Of a DNA stretch of 64,000 bases, positions 52,994 to 61,881 are shown one piece after another (the stretch's first letter is position 1; each line of letters starts with the position of its first letter). Where the stretch lies: NCBI RefSeq assembly GCF_033100795.1, contig NZ_JAWLVI010000001.1, forward strand, positions 1 through 64,000, in the 5' to 3' direction. Origin of the DNA: Pseudothioclava sp033100795 (lineage in GTDB: Bacteria; Pseudomonadota; Alphaproteobacteria; Rhodobacterales; Rhodobacteraceae). The notes below the pieces were generated by a model. It ran no database searches. It was not told where the DNA came from and saw only the letters and a list, made by a program, of their open reading frames with translations. A program made the position numbers and the translations under genes.

Positions 52994-54238
52994 ATGAAAC
53001 ACATGACTGCTCTGGCGGCCATTTCCGTCTTTTCGCTGAACGCGGTTGCCGCATCTGCTGGCCCGCAGGCGGAAGTGCTCCACTGGTGGACCTCGGGCGG
53101 CGAGGCAAAATCGGTCGCCGTGCTGCAACAGCAATTCGCCGGGCGCGGCGGTGCATGGACCGACATGCCGGTCGCCGGTGGCGGTGGTGATGCCGCGATG
53201 ACCGCGCTGCGCGCGCGCGTTCTGGCAGGCAATGCGCCGACGGCTGTGCAGCTTAAGGGTCCGGCAATTCAGGAATGGTATGAAGAGGGCGTTCTGGCCG
53301 ATATTTCCTCGGTTGCCGAAGCGCAGCACTGGGCTGATGTCCTGCCCGCCTCGATCGCGGGCCATATGAAATGCGACGGCCATTGGTGCGCAGCCCCCGT
53401 CAACGTGCACCGCGTCGACTGGATCTGGGCGAATGCCGACATCCTCAAGCAAAACGGCATCGAGATGCCGACCACCTGGGACGAGTTCAACGCAGCCGCC
53501 GACAAGCTGAAGGCCGCTGGCATCACGCCGCTCGCGCATGGTGGCCAGTCGTGGCAAGACGCGACCGTGTTCGAGACCGTTGTTCTGGGTCTTGGCGGCG
53601 CCGAGTTCTATAAGAAAGCGCTGGTCGATCTGGACCATGACGCGCTGACCTCGGACACGATGAAGGCGGTCTTCGACCAGATGCGCAAGCTGCGCGGCGA
53701 TGTGGACGCGAACTTCTCGGGCCGTGACTGGAACCTTGCGACCGCGATGGTGATGAACGGCGAGGCCGCATTCCAGATCATGGGCGACTGGGCCAAGGGC
53801 GAGTTTCTGGCCGCGGGCAAAGAGCCGGGCAAGGACTTCCTGTGCAGATCGACGCCGGGCAACGGCTATCTGTATAACGTCGACAGCTTTGCGATGTTCA
53901 ACGTCGAAGGTGACGACAAGAAAGCCGGTCAGGACCTGCTGGCAGAGCTGATCGTCGGCCCCTCGTTCCAGGAGACCTTCAACCTGAACAAAGGCTCGAT
54001 CCCGGTTCGCTCGGACGTCTCGCTGGATAAGTTCGACAGCTGCGCCAAGACTTCGGCGGCGGATATGGCGTCGTCGTCGGCGGATGGCTCGCTGCTGCCG
54101 TCCTACGCACACGGCATGGCGCTGCGCGGCGCGCAGGCGGGCGCGATCACCGATGTTGTGACGGCGCATTTCAACTCTGACATGTCCTCGGATGAGGCGG
54201 TTCAGATGTTGGCCGACGCTGTCGCGAACTCGATGTAA
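52994..54238 (+). CDS. ABC sugar-binding protein, glucose/mannose type
   Basis: A 414-residue periplasmic binding protein. The signal peptide is MKHMTALAAISVFSLNAVA (cleaved about ASA), and the mature protein starts AEVLHWWTSGGEAKSVAVL. The sections MPVAGGGGDAAMTALRARV, QLKGPAIQEW and PVNVHRVDWIWAN match the GtsA-type glucose-binding proteins I know. The ATG at 52994 has GGGAGGATTTCC upstream. It is the first gene of the four-gene transporter and is followed by a stem terminator that would make it the most abundant product. Confidence 0.88.
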   Translation: MKHMTALAAISVFSLNAVAASAGPQAEVLHWWTSGGEAKSVAVLQQQFAGRGGAWTDMPVAGGGGDAAMTALRARVLAGNAPTAVQLKGPAIQEWYEEGVLADISSVAEAQHWADVLPASIAGHMKCDGHWCAAPVNVHRVDWIWANADILKQNGIEMPTTWDEFNAAADKLKAAGITPLAHGGQSWQDATVFETVVLGLGGAEFYKKALVDLDHDALTSDTMKAVFDQMRKLRGDVDANFSGRDWNLATAMVMNGEAAFQIMGDWAKGEFLAAGKEPGKDFLCRSTPGNGYLYNVDSFAMFNVEGDDKKAGQDLLAELIVGPSFQETFNLNKGSIPVRSDVSLDKFDSCAKTSAADMASSSADGSLLPSYAHGMALRGAQAGAITDVVTAHFNSDMSSDEAVQMLADAVANSM

Positions 54239-54249
54239 CCCAATCAACA

Positions 54250-54293
54250 GGCCGCCCGAAGACCCTGCAAAGGCTTCGGGCGGCCCCCTTTTT
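54250..54293 (+). terminator. Intercistronic terminator/attenuator
   Basis: A perfect 12-bp stem, GGCCGCCCGAAG (54250-54261) with CTTCGGGCGGCC (54274-54285), is followed by CCCTTTTT. It lies between the binding-protein gene and the permease genes. Such structures usually give partial readthrough, so more binding protein than membrane subunits is made, and they stabilise the upstream mRNA. Confidence 0.85.
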
Positions 54294-54314
54294 GCCCGAA
54301 ACCGGGAGGCTTTG

Positions 54315-55187
54315 ATGTCCGACTGGCTTGCCCGCCATGTCCCCAAGATCGTGCTGACCCCGACATTTGTCGCGGTTGTGCTTTTCGTCTACGCCTTCAT
54401 CGGCTGGACCGCGTGGATTTCCTTCACCCGCTCCAAGCTGATGCCGCGCTACGAGGTCGACGGGATCATCCAATACACCCGCCTGTTCAGCTCGCCCCGC
54501 TGGGATACCGCGCTGAGCAACCTCTTTCTGTTCGGCGCGCTGTTCATCGGCGTCGCGATGATCCTTGGCCTGACGCTGGCGATCTTTCTGGACCAGAAAA
54601 TCCGCATCGAAGGTGCGCTGCGCACGATTTACCTCTATCCGATGGCGCTTTCGATGATCGTCACCGGCACGGCGTGGAAATGGATCCTGAACCCCGGACT
54701 GGGCCTTGAGGCGATGGTGCAGGGCTGGGGCTTTCCCGATTTCAAGTTCGACTGGCTGGTGAACCCCGATTACGCGATCTACACGGTCGTGATGGCGGCG
54801 GTCTGGCAGGCGTCGGGCTTTGTGATGGCGCTGTTTCTGGCGGGGCTTCGCTCGGTCGATGGCGAGATCATCAAGGCCGCCCAGGTCGATGGCATCCCGA
54901 GCTGGCGCATCTATAGCGCAATCATTATCCCCTCGATGGCGCCGATTTTCCTGTCGGCCTTCATCGTGCTGGCCCATCTTGCGATCAAGAGCTTTGACCT
55001 TGTGATCGCGCTGACCGGAGGTGGCCCGGGCTACGCGACCGATCTGCCTGCGACTTACATGTATGCGATGGCGTTTTCGCGCGGAGACATCGGGCAGGCG
55101 GCCAGTTCCGCGATGGTAATGATGGGCGTCGTCTTCGCCATCATCGTTCCCTATCTTTATTCCGAGCTGAGGGCGAAACATGACTGA
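54315..55187 (+). CDS. Sugar ABC transporter permease 1
   Basis: A 290-residue inner-membrane protein of the MalF/UgpA type with six helices. The EAA loop (AAQVDGIPSWRIYSAIIIPSM) for contact with the ATPase is at about residues 193-212. The ATG follows GGGAGGCTTTG. The next permease gene overlaps its end by 8 bases. Confidence 0.92.
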   Translation: MSDWLARHVPKIVLTPTFVAVVLFVYAFIGWTAWISFTRSKLMPRYEVDGIIQYTRLFSSPRWDTALSNLFLFGALFIGVAMILGLTLAIFLDQKIRIEGALRTIYLYPMALSMIVTGTAWKWILNPGLGLEAMVQGWGFPDFKFDWLVNPDYAIYTVVMAAVWQASGFVMALFLAGLRSVDGEIIKAAQVDGIPSWRIYSAIIIPSMAPIFLSAFIVLAHLAIKSFDLVIALTGGGPGYATDLPATYMYAMAFSRGDIGQAASSAMVMMGVVFAIIVPYLYSELRAKHD

Positions 55188-56082
55188 GACCAGCTTTGTC
55201 CAGCCCCGCGACCGCTCTGCCGGATCGCTGGCGCTTCGTATCGCGCTTCGCTGGGGGCTTTATACGATCCTCGTGCTGTTCGCGATCTACTACCTGTTGC
55301 CGTTTTTCGTGATGGTCACGACCTCGCTCAAAAGCCTTGATGAAATCCGCACAGGCTCACTGGTAGCGCTGCCGCGTGAGGTGACGTTCGACGCGTGGAA
55401 AACCGCGTGGTCGGGCGCGTGCTCGGGCATCAAATGCGAAGGCTTGCAGCCCTATTTCTGGAACTCGATGCTGATGGCGGTGCCCTCGGTGATGCTGTCG
55501 ACGCTGATCGGCGCGCTGAATGGCTATGTCTTTGCGCAGTGGAATTTCCGGGGCGCCAACCTGTTCTTCGCCTTCTTGTTGTTTGGCTGCTTCATCCCGT
55601 TTCAGGTGGTGCTGCTGCCGATGGCAAAGATGCTGGGGCTGATGCATCTGTCGGGCACGATCCCGGGGCTGATCCTGGTGCATACGGTCTACGGGCTTGG
55701 CTTTACCACGCTGTTTTTCCGTAACTACTATGTCACCATCCCGCATGAGCTGGTGCGCGCCGCCAAGGTCGACGGGGCAGGGTTCTTCCGCATCTTCTGG
55801 TCGATCTTCCTGCCGCTGTCGCTGCCGATCATCACCGTGACCGTGATCTGGCAGTTCACCCAGATATGGAACGACTTTTTGTTTGGTGTGTCGTTCTCGC
55901 AGGCGGGGTCGCAGCCGGTGACGGTTGCCCTCAATAACATCGTCAACTCCACGACCGGGGTAAAGGAATACAACGTCGATATGGCCGCCGCGATCATCGC
56001 CGCCCTTCCGACGCTGTTCGTTTACGTCGTCGCTGGCAAATATTTCATCCGCGGCCTGACCGCCGGGTCCGTGAAAGGCTGA
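55180..56082 (+). CDS. Sugar ABC transporter permease 2
   Basis: A 300-residue MalG/UgpE-type permease with six helices. The EAA loop reads AAKVDGAGFFRIFWSIFLPLSLP. It starts inside the previous permease gene and is followed after 5 bases by the ATPase. It forms the transport channel together with permease 1. Confidence 0.92.
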   Translation: MTETSFVQPRDRSAGSLALRIALRWGLYTILVLFAIYYLLPFFVMVTTSLKSLDEIRTGSLVALPREVTFDAWKTAWSGACSGIKCEGLQPYFWNSMLMAVPSVMLSTLIGALNGYVFAQWNFRGANLFFAFLLFGCFIPFQVVLLPMAKMLGLMHLSGTIPGLILVHTVYGLGFTTLFFRNYYVTIPHELVRAAKVDGAGFFRIFWSIFLPLSLPIITVTVIWQFTQIWNDFLFGVSFSQAGSQPVTVALNNIVNSTTGVKEYNVDMAAAIIAALPTLFVYVVAGKYFIRGLTAGSVKG

Positions 56083-56087
56083 TACCC

Positions 56088-57182
<1,095 letters not shown>

Positions 57183-57216
57183 GGGATGGGGCGCCTGTCT
57201 TGGCGCCCCTTTCGTT

Positions 57217-58110
57217 TCAGGCGGCGGACCAGTTGGCGCCGGATGGTCCTTGCACAAACCCGTCCGACAAGCGCCCGCCGGGAACACGCGGCACCAGATC
57301 GGAGATCAGCGCCGCTGCGTCGATTTCGCCTGCAATCCGCGCCGCATAGCCCGCGCAAATTGCGTTGAAATCGCCCGTTTGCGGCGACAGGCGCAGTGCG
57401 GAAACGCCCGCCTCGCGCAAGGCCTCGATCTGGTGGGCCATGCTGGCGGTGCTTTGGCTGAGCGTCTGCACCCCGTTCACCGCCAGGAATTTTTGCCCGT
57501 CCAGAGTGTCCACGTCTCGCCCGTCGGGGTCGGCCTCGCAGATGAACTGGCAGTTATCCTTGGCGCGGTCATGCAGACGCGCGTGATAGCACCGCCCCGA
57601 GATCGCCAGCGGCAGGCGGCCATGCCCCCAAACCTCGATCGCGACGCCCGCCTCGCGCCCCGCACGCGCCAGAACCGCAATCGACGACAGCGGCAATTCG
57701 GGCGGCAGGCAGATGCGCGTCGCACCGCGTTTGGCCAGAAACCGCACCGTGCCCTCGTTATAGACATTGACCAGCGGGCCGACCCAGAAGGGCGTGCCGA
57801 CCGGAATATGGGCCAGCGCCGAAAGATCGTTTACCTCGATTGTGACGCCAGTATTCAGCAAATCCGCCGTCTGTGCGCGCTCGCGTTTGAGCGTAATCAG
57901 GCCAAGCGTGGTCAGCGCCACCTCTTTGCCTGCCGCTTGCAGCACCTCAATGGCGTGGGGGATCTCATCGGCCCAAAACGGCAGGCGTTTCGAGCAGACC
58001 AGTTCGCCCAACGAGACCCGCGCAACGGGGGCTTCGGCCAGGGTTTCATAAAAACCGCGCACGGTTTCGGCGTTCCAGAAAAACTGGTTGGGTCCGACGG
58101 ACAGCTCCAT
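57217..58110 (-). CDS. ubiV: UbiV, O2-independent ubiquinone hydroxylation
   Basis: A 297-residue U32-family protein. UbiV and UbiU form a [4Fe-4S] complex that hydroxylates the ubiquinone ring without oxygen. Four Cys fit the cluster pattern: Cys39 (LGELVCSKR), then Cys174, Cys187 and Cys191 (spacing 13 and 4). It lies 6 bases after ubiU. Confidence 0.92.
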   Translation of the reverse strand: MELSVGPNQFFWNAETVRGFYETLAEAPVARVSLGELVCSKRLPFWADEIPHAIEVLQAAGKEVALTTLGLITLKRERAQTADLLNTGVTIEVNDLSALAHIPVGTPFWVGPLVNVYNEGTVRFLAKRGATRICLPPELPLSSIAVLARAGREAGVAIEVWGHGRLPLAISGRCYHARLHDRAKDNCQFICEADPDGRDVDTLDGQKFLAVNGVQTLSQSTASMAHQIEALREAGVSALRLSPQTGDFNAICAGYAARIAGEIDAAALISDLVPRVPGGRLSDGFVQGPSGANWSAA

Positions 58111-58116
58111 TGGGCG

Positions 58117-59097
58117 TTACCTCCAGGTCTTGGCATAGGCGCCGGTGGTGGCGGCTTGCCCTTCGGTGAGCGAGGAAAGCGCGCTTTCGGGCAACGGGCG
58201 GCCTGCGGCCTGAGCCTCGACCGCGGCGCGGAAGGTGCGCACAACCTGCGCCACATAGGCGCGCGACCGCTGGCGGCCCTCGATCTTCAGCGCGGAAACC
58301 CCGGCCTTTGCCAGCGCAGGGATCAGATGCGTCGCATCAAGGCTGACCGGATCTTCGAAAATGTGGCCGGTCTGTTCGTCCGAGGTAAAGCAGCCCTTGC
58401 AGAGCGTCGGATAGGGCGCGGCGGCGGATTTCGGCGTTTTGTGGATGGTAAAGCCCCCCAGACGCGCGGCCAGCTCCGGCCCTTCCTCAGAGTAAACCAC
58501 ATGCGAGGCAGGCGAGCACACGCCGTTCATATTGGGCGAGCGCCCCGTCGCATAGGACGACAGCGAGCAGCGCCCCTCGGCCATAACGCACAGCCCGCCA
58601 AAGACGAAAACCTCAGTCTCGACGTCGATTTCGCGGTTGATCGCGGTGATCTCGGCCACGGTGAGGACGCGGGGCAGGACGACACGTTTCACGCCAAAGG
58701 CCTCGGCGTAAAAGTTGATTGCGTCCGGGTTGGCCGCCGCCGCCTGCACCGACAGATGGAGGCGCAAGTCCGGGTGGGTCTCGGCCGCATGAGCAAGCAA
58801 GCCCGTATCCGCCAGAATGACCGCATCCACGCCCGCCGTTTTCGCGTCAGCCACCGCGCGGTGCCACAGGTCTTCGTCGCCCGCGCGCGGGAAGGTATTG
58901 ATTGCACACAGAACTTTTGATCCGCGCGCATGGGCGTAAGCCACGCTTTCGGCCATTTCCTCGCGCGAGAAATTCAGCCCCGGAAAGTTGCGGGCATTGG
59001 TTTCATCAGCAAAGCCGCAATAAACGGTATGCGCGCCAGCCTCGACAGCCGCACGCAGCGCCGCAGGGGTTCCTGCGGGGCAGACGAGTTCCATCAT
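58117..59097 (-). CDS. ubiU: UbiU, O2-independent ubiquinone hydroxylation
   Basis: A 326-residue U32-family partner of UbiV. It begins MMELVCPAGTPAALRAAVEAGA, and the cluster cysteines follow the UbiU spacing: GGLCVMAEGRC (7 apart), C in NMNGVCSPA 17 further on, and a fourth in CKGCFTS. The start overlaps the ubiT stop by 4 bases (ATGA). Confidence 0.93.
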   Translation of the reverse strand: MMELVCPAGTPAALRAAVEAGAHTVYCGFADETNARNFPGLNFSREEMAESVAYAHARGSKVLCAINTFPRAGDEDLWHRAVADAKTAGVDAVILADTGLLAHAAETHPDLRLHLSVQAAAANPDAINFYAEAFGVKRVVLPRVLTVAEITAINREIDVETEVFVFGGLCVMAEGRCSLSSYATGRSPNMNGVCSPASHVVYSEEGPELAARLGGFTIHKTPKSAAAPYPTLCKGCFTSDEQTGHIFEDPVSLDATHLIPALAKAGVSALKIEGRQRSRAYVAQVVRTFRAAVEAQAAGRPLPESALSSLTEGQAATTGAYAKTWR

Positions 59098-59633
59098 ATA
59101 TTCGCTCCGAACGGGTCGATACGGTGAAGCGAAAGCCCCGTGCGGGCCTCCGCGCGTTGAAGAGCGCGGCGCAGAATACCGCCCGCGGGGCCGCCGATCG
59201 CGGCAATCTCTTCGGTAAGGTCAAGTTCGCTGTCATCAATGGCGTTGCGCAGGGCCAGAACTGCGCCCGTGTCGCCCTCGATCACCAGATCGCGCGAGAA
59301 GAACAGCGCGTCCCCGTCCTCGGCGCCGTGCATCATCGCCAGAAAGGCCGACAGTGGCCCCGCGATACGTGCGTTATAGTCAGGCGGGGCGGTGCGACGA
59401 TGCGCGCGGACCGTCGCGCCGTCCACGCAGACCTCCAGCGTAAAGGGCAGGTCGGTCGGGTCCAGAAGAAAGCGCGCGCCCGCGTGCTCTCCCATCCGGC
59501 GCATCAGGCCGGGATGGGCGTTAACCATACGCTGCGCAAGCTGTGACAGCGCCAGCGACAGGGGGGCCAGCGGAAGCGGACGAAGGGCCAAAGCCAGTGC
59601 GCGGGGCAGGCGTGCAAGCTGAGTTGTCGACAT
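59094..59633 (-). CDS. ubiT: UbiT, SCP2-domain ubiquinone biosynthesis accessory factor
   Basis: A 179-residue lipid-carrier-like protein with an SCP2 sterol-binding domain (about residues 35-135, FTLEVCVDGATVRAHRR, DALFFSRDLVIEGDTGAVLALRN). It serves the anaerobic route as UbiJ serves the aerobic one. The ATG at 59631-59633 is used; a longer frame adds 17 residues. It is first in ubiT-ubiU-ubiV, with a Crp/FNR-type box 53 bases upstream. Confidence 0.9.
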   Translation of the reverse strand: MSTTQLARLPRALALALRPLPLAPLSLALSQLAQRMVNAHPGLMRRMGEHAGARFLLDPTDLPFTLEVCVDGATVRAHRRTAPPDYNARIAGPLSAFLAMMHGAEDGDALFFSRDLVIEGDTGAVLALRNAIDDSELDLTEEIAAIGGPAGGILRRALQRAEARTGLSLHRIDPFGANI

Positions 59634-59685
59634 CGTATCCTCGGGATTGGTGCATCGGTGATAGCGGCTGCGGCGCGCAGGCAAA

Positions 59686-59699
59686 TTGACTTATGTCAT
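59686..59699. promoter_or_regulatory. Crp/FNR-type box between ubiT and ubiD
   Basis: TTGAC-TTAT-GTCAT differs by one base from the perfect TTGAC-N4-GTCAA palindrome bound by FnrL/Dnr-type regulators. It sits in the 120-base divergent region, 53 bases from ubiT and 55 from ubiD, so it could drive either or both under low oxygen or nitric oxide. Confidence 0.6.
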
Positions 59700-59753
59700 G
59701 ATGCGCGCCCCGCGCGCCTGCTAGCGGAGAGGGGACAAACCCGAGGATTTACA

Positions 59754-61256
59754 ATGCGCGACCTCCCTGTTTTTGCGGATTTACGGGCGTTTCTTGACTG
59801 GAATGCCGGAAACGGCGGGCTGTTGCGCCTGTCCGATCCGGTCTCGATCCGGCATGAAATGACGGCTGTGCAAGTTGCGGCATTGCGTCGCGGCGGGCCG
59901 GTTTTGCGCTTTGATGCGGCGCGTGACGCTGCGGGCGCGCCAGTGCAGATGCCGGTTGTGACCAATCTTTTTGCGACGCCCGAGCGGGTGGCGGCGGGGC
60001 TTGGGGTGCGCCCCGACGGGGTGCGCGAGTTCGGAGAGTTTCTGGCGGCGCTTCGCGCGCCCGCGCCGGTCGAGGGGATGCGCGATGCGCTGTCGCGCTG
60101 GCCGATGCTGAAGGCGGCGCTTTCGACGCGGGCGCGGGTGATGAAACGCGCCCCCGTGCAAGAGGTGGTGCATGACGATCCCGACCTTGGGATGCTGCCC
60201 GTGCAGACGCCCTGGCCCGGGGATGCGGGTCCGCTGATTACATGGCCGGTCGTGGTGACGCGCCCGCCCGAAGCCGCGCCCGAGGCACTTTCTCGTTATA
60301 ATCTAGGGGTTTATCGTGCGCAGGTGATCGGGCGCGACCATCTTGTCATGCGCTGGCTTGCGCATCGCGGCGGGGCGGCTCATGCGCGGGCCTGGGCCGC
60401 GCGAGGCGAACCGATGCCGGTTGCGATTGCGCTTGGCTGCGATCCCGGAACGCTTTTGGCCAGCGCGCTTCCCTTGCCCGAAAACGTGTCAGAGCTGACG
60501 TTTTCGGGCGTGCTGCGTGGCACCCGCGCCGAGGTGGTGCGGGCGAAATCCGTGCCGCTGATGGTGCCCGCGCGAGCCGAGATCGTGATTGAGGGCTGGA
60601 TTCATCCCGGCGAGACCGCGCCCGAGGGGCCGTTCGGGGATCACACGGGCTATTATAACTCGGTCGAGCCGTTTCCGGTGATGCGTGTTTCGACTATCAC
60701 TCACCGCAAAGATCCGCTTTACCTGACGACTATCACGGGGCGCCCGCCGGATGAGCCTTCGGTGATTGGCGAGGTGTTTAACGAATTGGCGCTGCCGGTG
60801 ATCCGTTCGCAAATCCCCGAGGTGCGTGATCTCTGGCTGCCGCCCGCCGCGTGCTCTTACCGGATGGCGGTGGTTCAGATCGCCAAGCGCTATCCTGGGC
60901 AGGCCCGGCGCGTGATGATGGCGCTATGGGGGATGCTGGCGCAGTTCAGCTATACAAAAATGGTTGTCGTGGTGGACGAGGACATCGACGTGCGCAACTG
61001 GGACGATGTGGTCTGGGCTATGGCCACACGGATGGACCCTGCGCGCGATGTCATGGTGCTGGATCATACCCCGATGGACTACCTTGATTTTGCCTCCCCG
61101 CGCGAGGGGCTGGCGGGCAAACTGGGTATTGATGCGACGACCAAACTCGGGGCCGAGACAACGCGCGAATGGGGGCAGGTGATGGCTCTGGATCCAAAAG
61201 ACGAGGCGCGCGCCGAGGAAATTCTCTCGCGCTATGGTTTGGGGAGGGGCGAATGA
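59754..61256 (+). CDS. ubiD: UbiD-family decarboxylase
   Basis: A 500-residue decarboxylase that uses prenylated FMN. The ATG at 59754 (MRDLPVFADLRAFLDW) has CGAGGATTTACA upstream; the longer frame extends through the regulatory box. Landmarks are RYNLGVYRAQ, the catalytic EGPFGDHTGYY (E-R-E type site) and VVDEDIDVRNWDDVVWAM. In ubiquinone synthesis it removes the carboxyl of 3-polyprenyl-4-hydroxybenzoate. The ubiX start overlaps its stop (ATGA). Confidence 0.95.
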   Translation: MRDLPVFADLRAFLDWNAGNGGLLRLSDPVSIRHEMTAVQVAALRRGGPVLRFDAARDAAGAPVQMPVVTNLFATPERVAAGLGVRPDGVREFGEFLAALRAPAPVEGMRDALSRWPMLKAALSTRARVMKRAPVQEVVHDDPDLGMLPVQTPWPGDAGPLITWPVVVTRPPEAAPEALSRYNLGVYRAQVIGRDHLVMRWLAHRGGAAHARAWAARGEPMPVAIALGCDPGTLLASALPLPENVSELTFSGVLRGTRAEVVRAKSVPLMVPARAEIVIEGWIHPGETAPEGPFGDHTGYYNSVEPFPVMRVSTITHRKDPLYLTTITGRPPDEPSVIGEVFNELALPVIRSQIPEVRDLWLPPAACSYRMAVVQIAKRYPGQARRVMMALWGMLAQFSYTKMVVVVDEDIDVRNWDDVVWAMATRMDPARDVMVLDHTPMDYLDFASPREGLAGKLGIDATTKLGAETTREWGQVMALDPKDEARAEEILSRYGLGRGE

Positions 61257-61813
61257 CGCGGGTTATTCTTGGGGTGTCGGGGGCATCCGGTGCGGCACTG
61301 GCGCGTCATTGCGCCGAGATATTGGGTGCCGCAGGGCTGGAGGTTGATCTGGTGGTGTCGCCTGCCGCGGAGCGCACGTTCGAGCTTGAACTCGGGCCCG
61401 ATGCTCTGCGCGATTTGCAGGCCCGGGTCGACCGGGTTCACGACATCCGTAATCTTGGCGCGACCATTGCATCTGGGTCATTTCCTGCGGTGGGGATGAT
61501 TGTGGCACCGTGTTCGATGCGGTCTTTGGCGGCGATGTCTATCGGGCTTGATGACAACCTGTTGACGCGCGCGGCTTCGGTTCAGCTGAAAGAACGGCGC
61601 AAGCTGGTGTTGCTCACGCGTGAAGCACCGCTCAGTCTGGCGCATCTGCGTGCGATGACGGCGGTGACGGAAATGGGCGGAGTTATCATGCCGCCCGTCC
61701 CGGCTTTTTATCTGAAACCTGCCTCGGTTGAAGATCTTACCCGTCAGATAGCTGCACGCGCGGTGGATGCGTTGGGCATAGTTCCCCCGCAGGGCGCGGC
61801 ATGGCGCGGGTAA
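61253..61813 (+). CDS. ubiX: UbiX flavin prenyltransferase
   Basis: A 186-residue enzyme that attaches dimethylallyl to FMN and so makes the cofactor of UbiD. It shows VILGVSGASGAALARHCAEIL, the phosphate-binding APCSMRSLAAMSIGL and VLLTREAPLSLAHLRAM. It is coupled to ubiD by ATGA. A convergent hairpin follows. Confidence 0.95.
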   Translation: MTRVILGVSGASGAALARHCAEILGAAGLEVDLVVSPAAERTFELELGPDALRDLQARVDRVHDIRNLGATIASGSFPAVGMIVAPCSMRSLAAMSIGLDDNLLTRAASVQLKERRKLVLLTREAPLSLAHLRAMTAVTEMGGVIMPPVPAFYLKPASVEDLTRQIAARAVDALGIVPPQGAAWRG

Positions 61814-61834
61814 GTCGGGCGAGGCTGGTCAGAA

Positions 61835-61870
61835 ACCGGATGCACCCTTGGCGCGTGGCGCGCATCCGGT
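61835..61870. terminator. Bidirectional hairpin between ubiX and the chemoreceptor
   Basis: ACCGGATGC (61835-61843) pairs exactly with GCATCCGGT (61862-61870). It is in the 68-base gap between two convergent genes. It lacks a T tract on either side, so termination efficiency is uncertain. Confidence 0.5.
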
Positions 61871-61881
61871 AAAGTGCCGGA

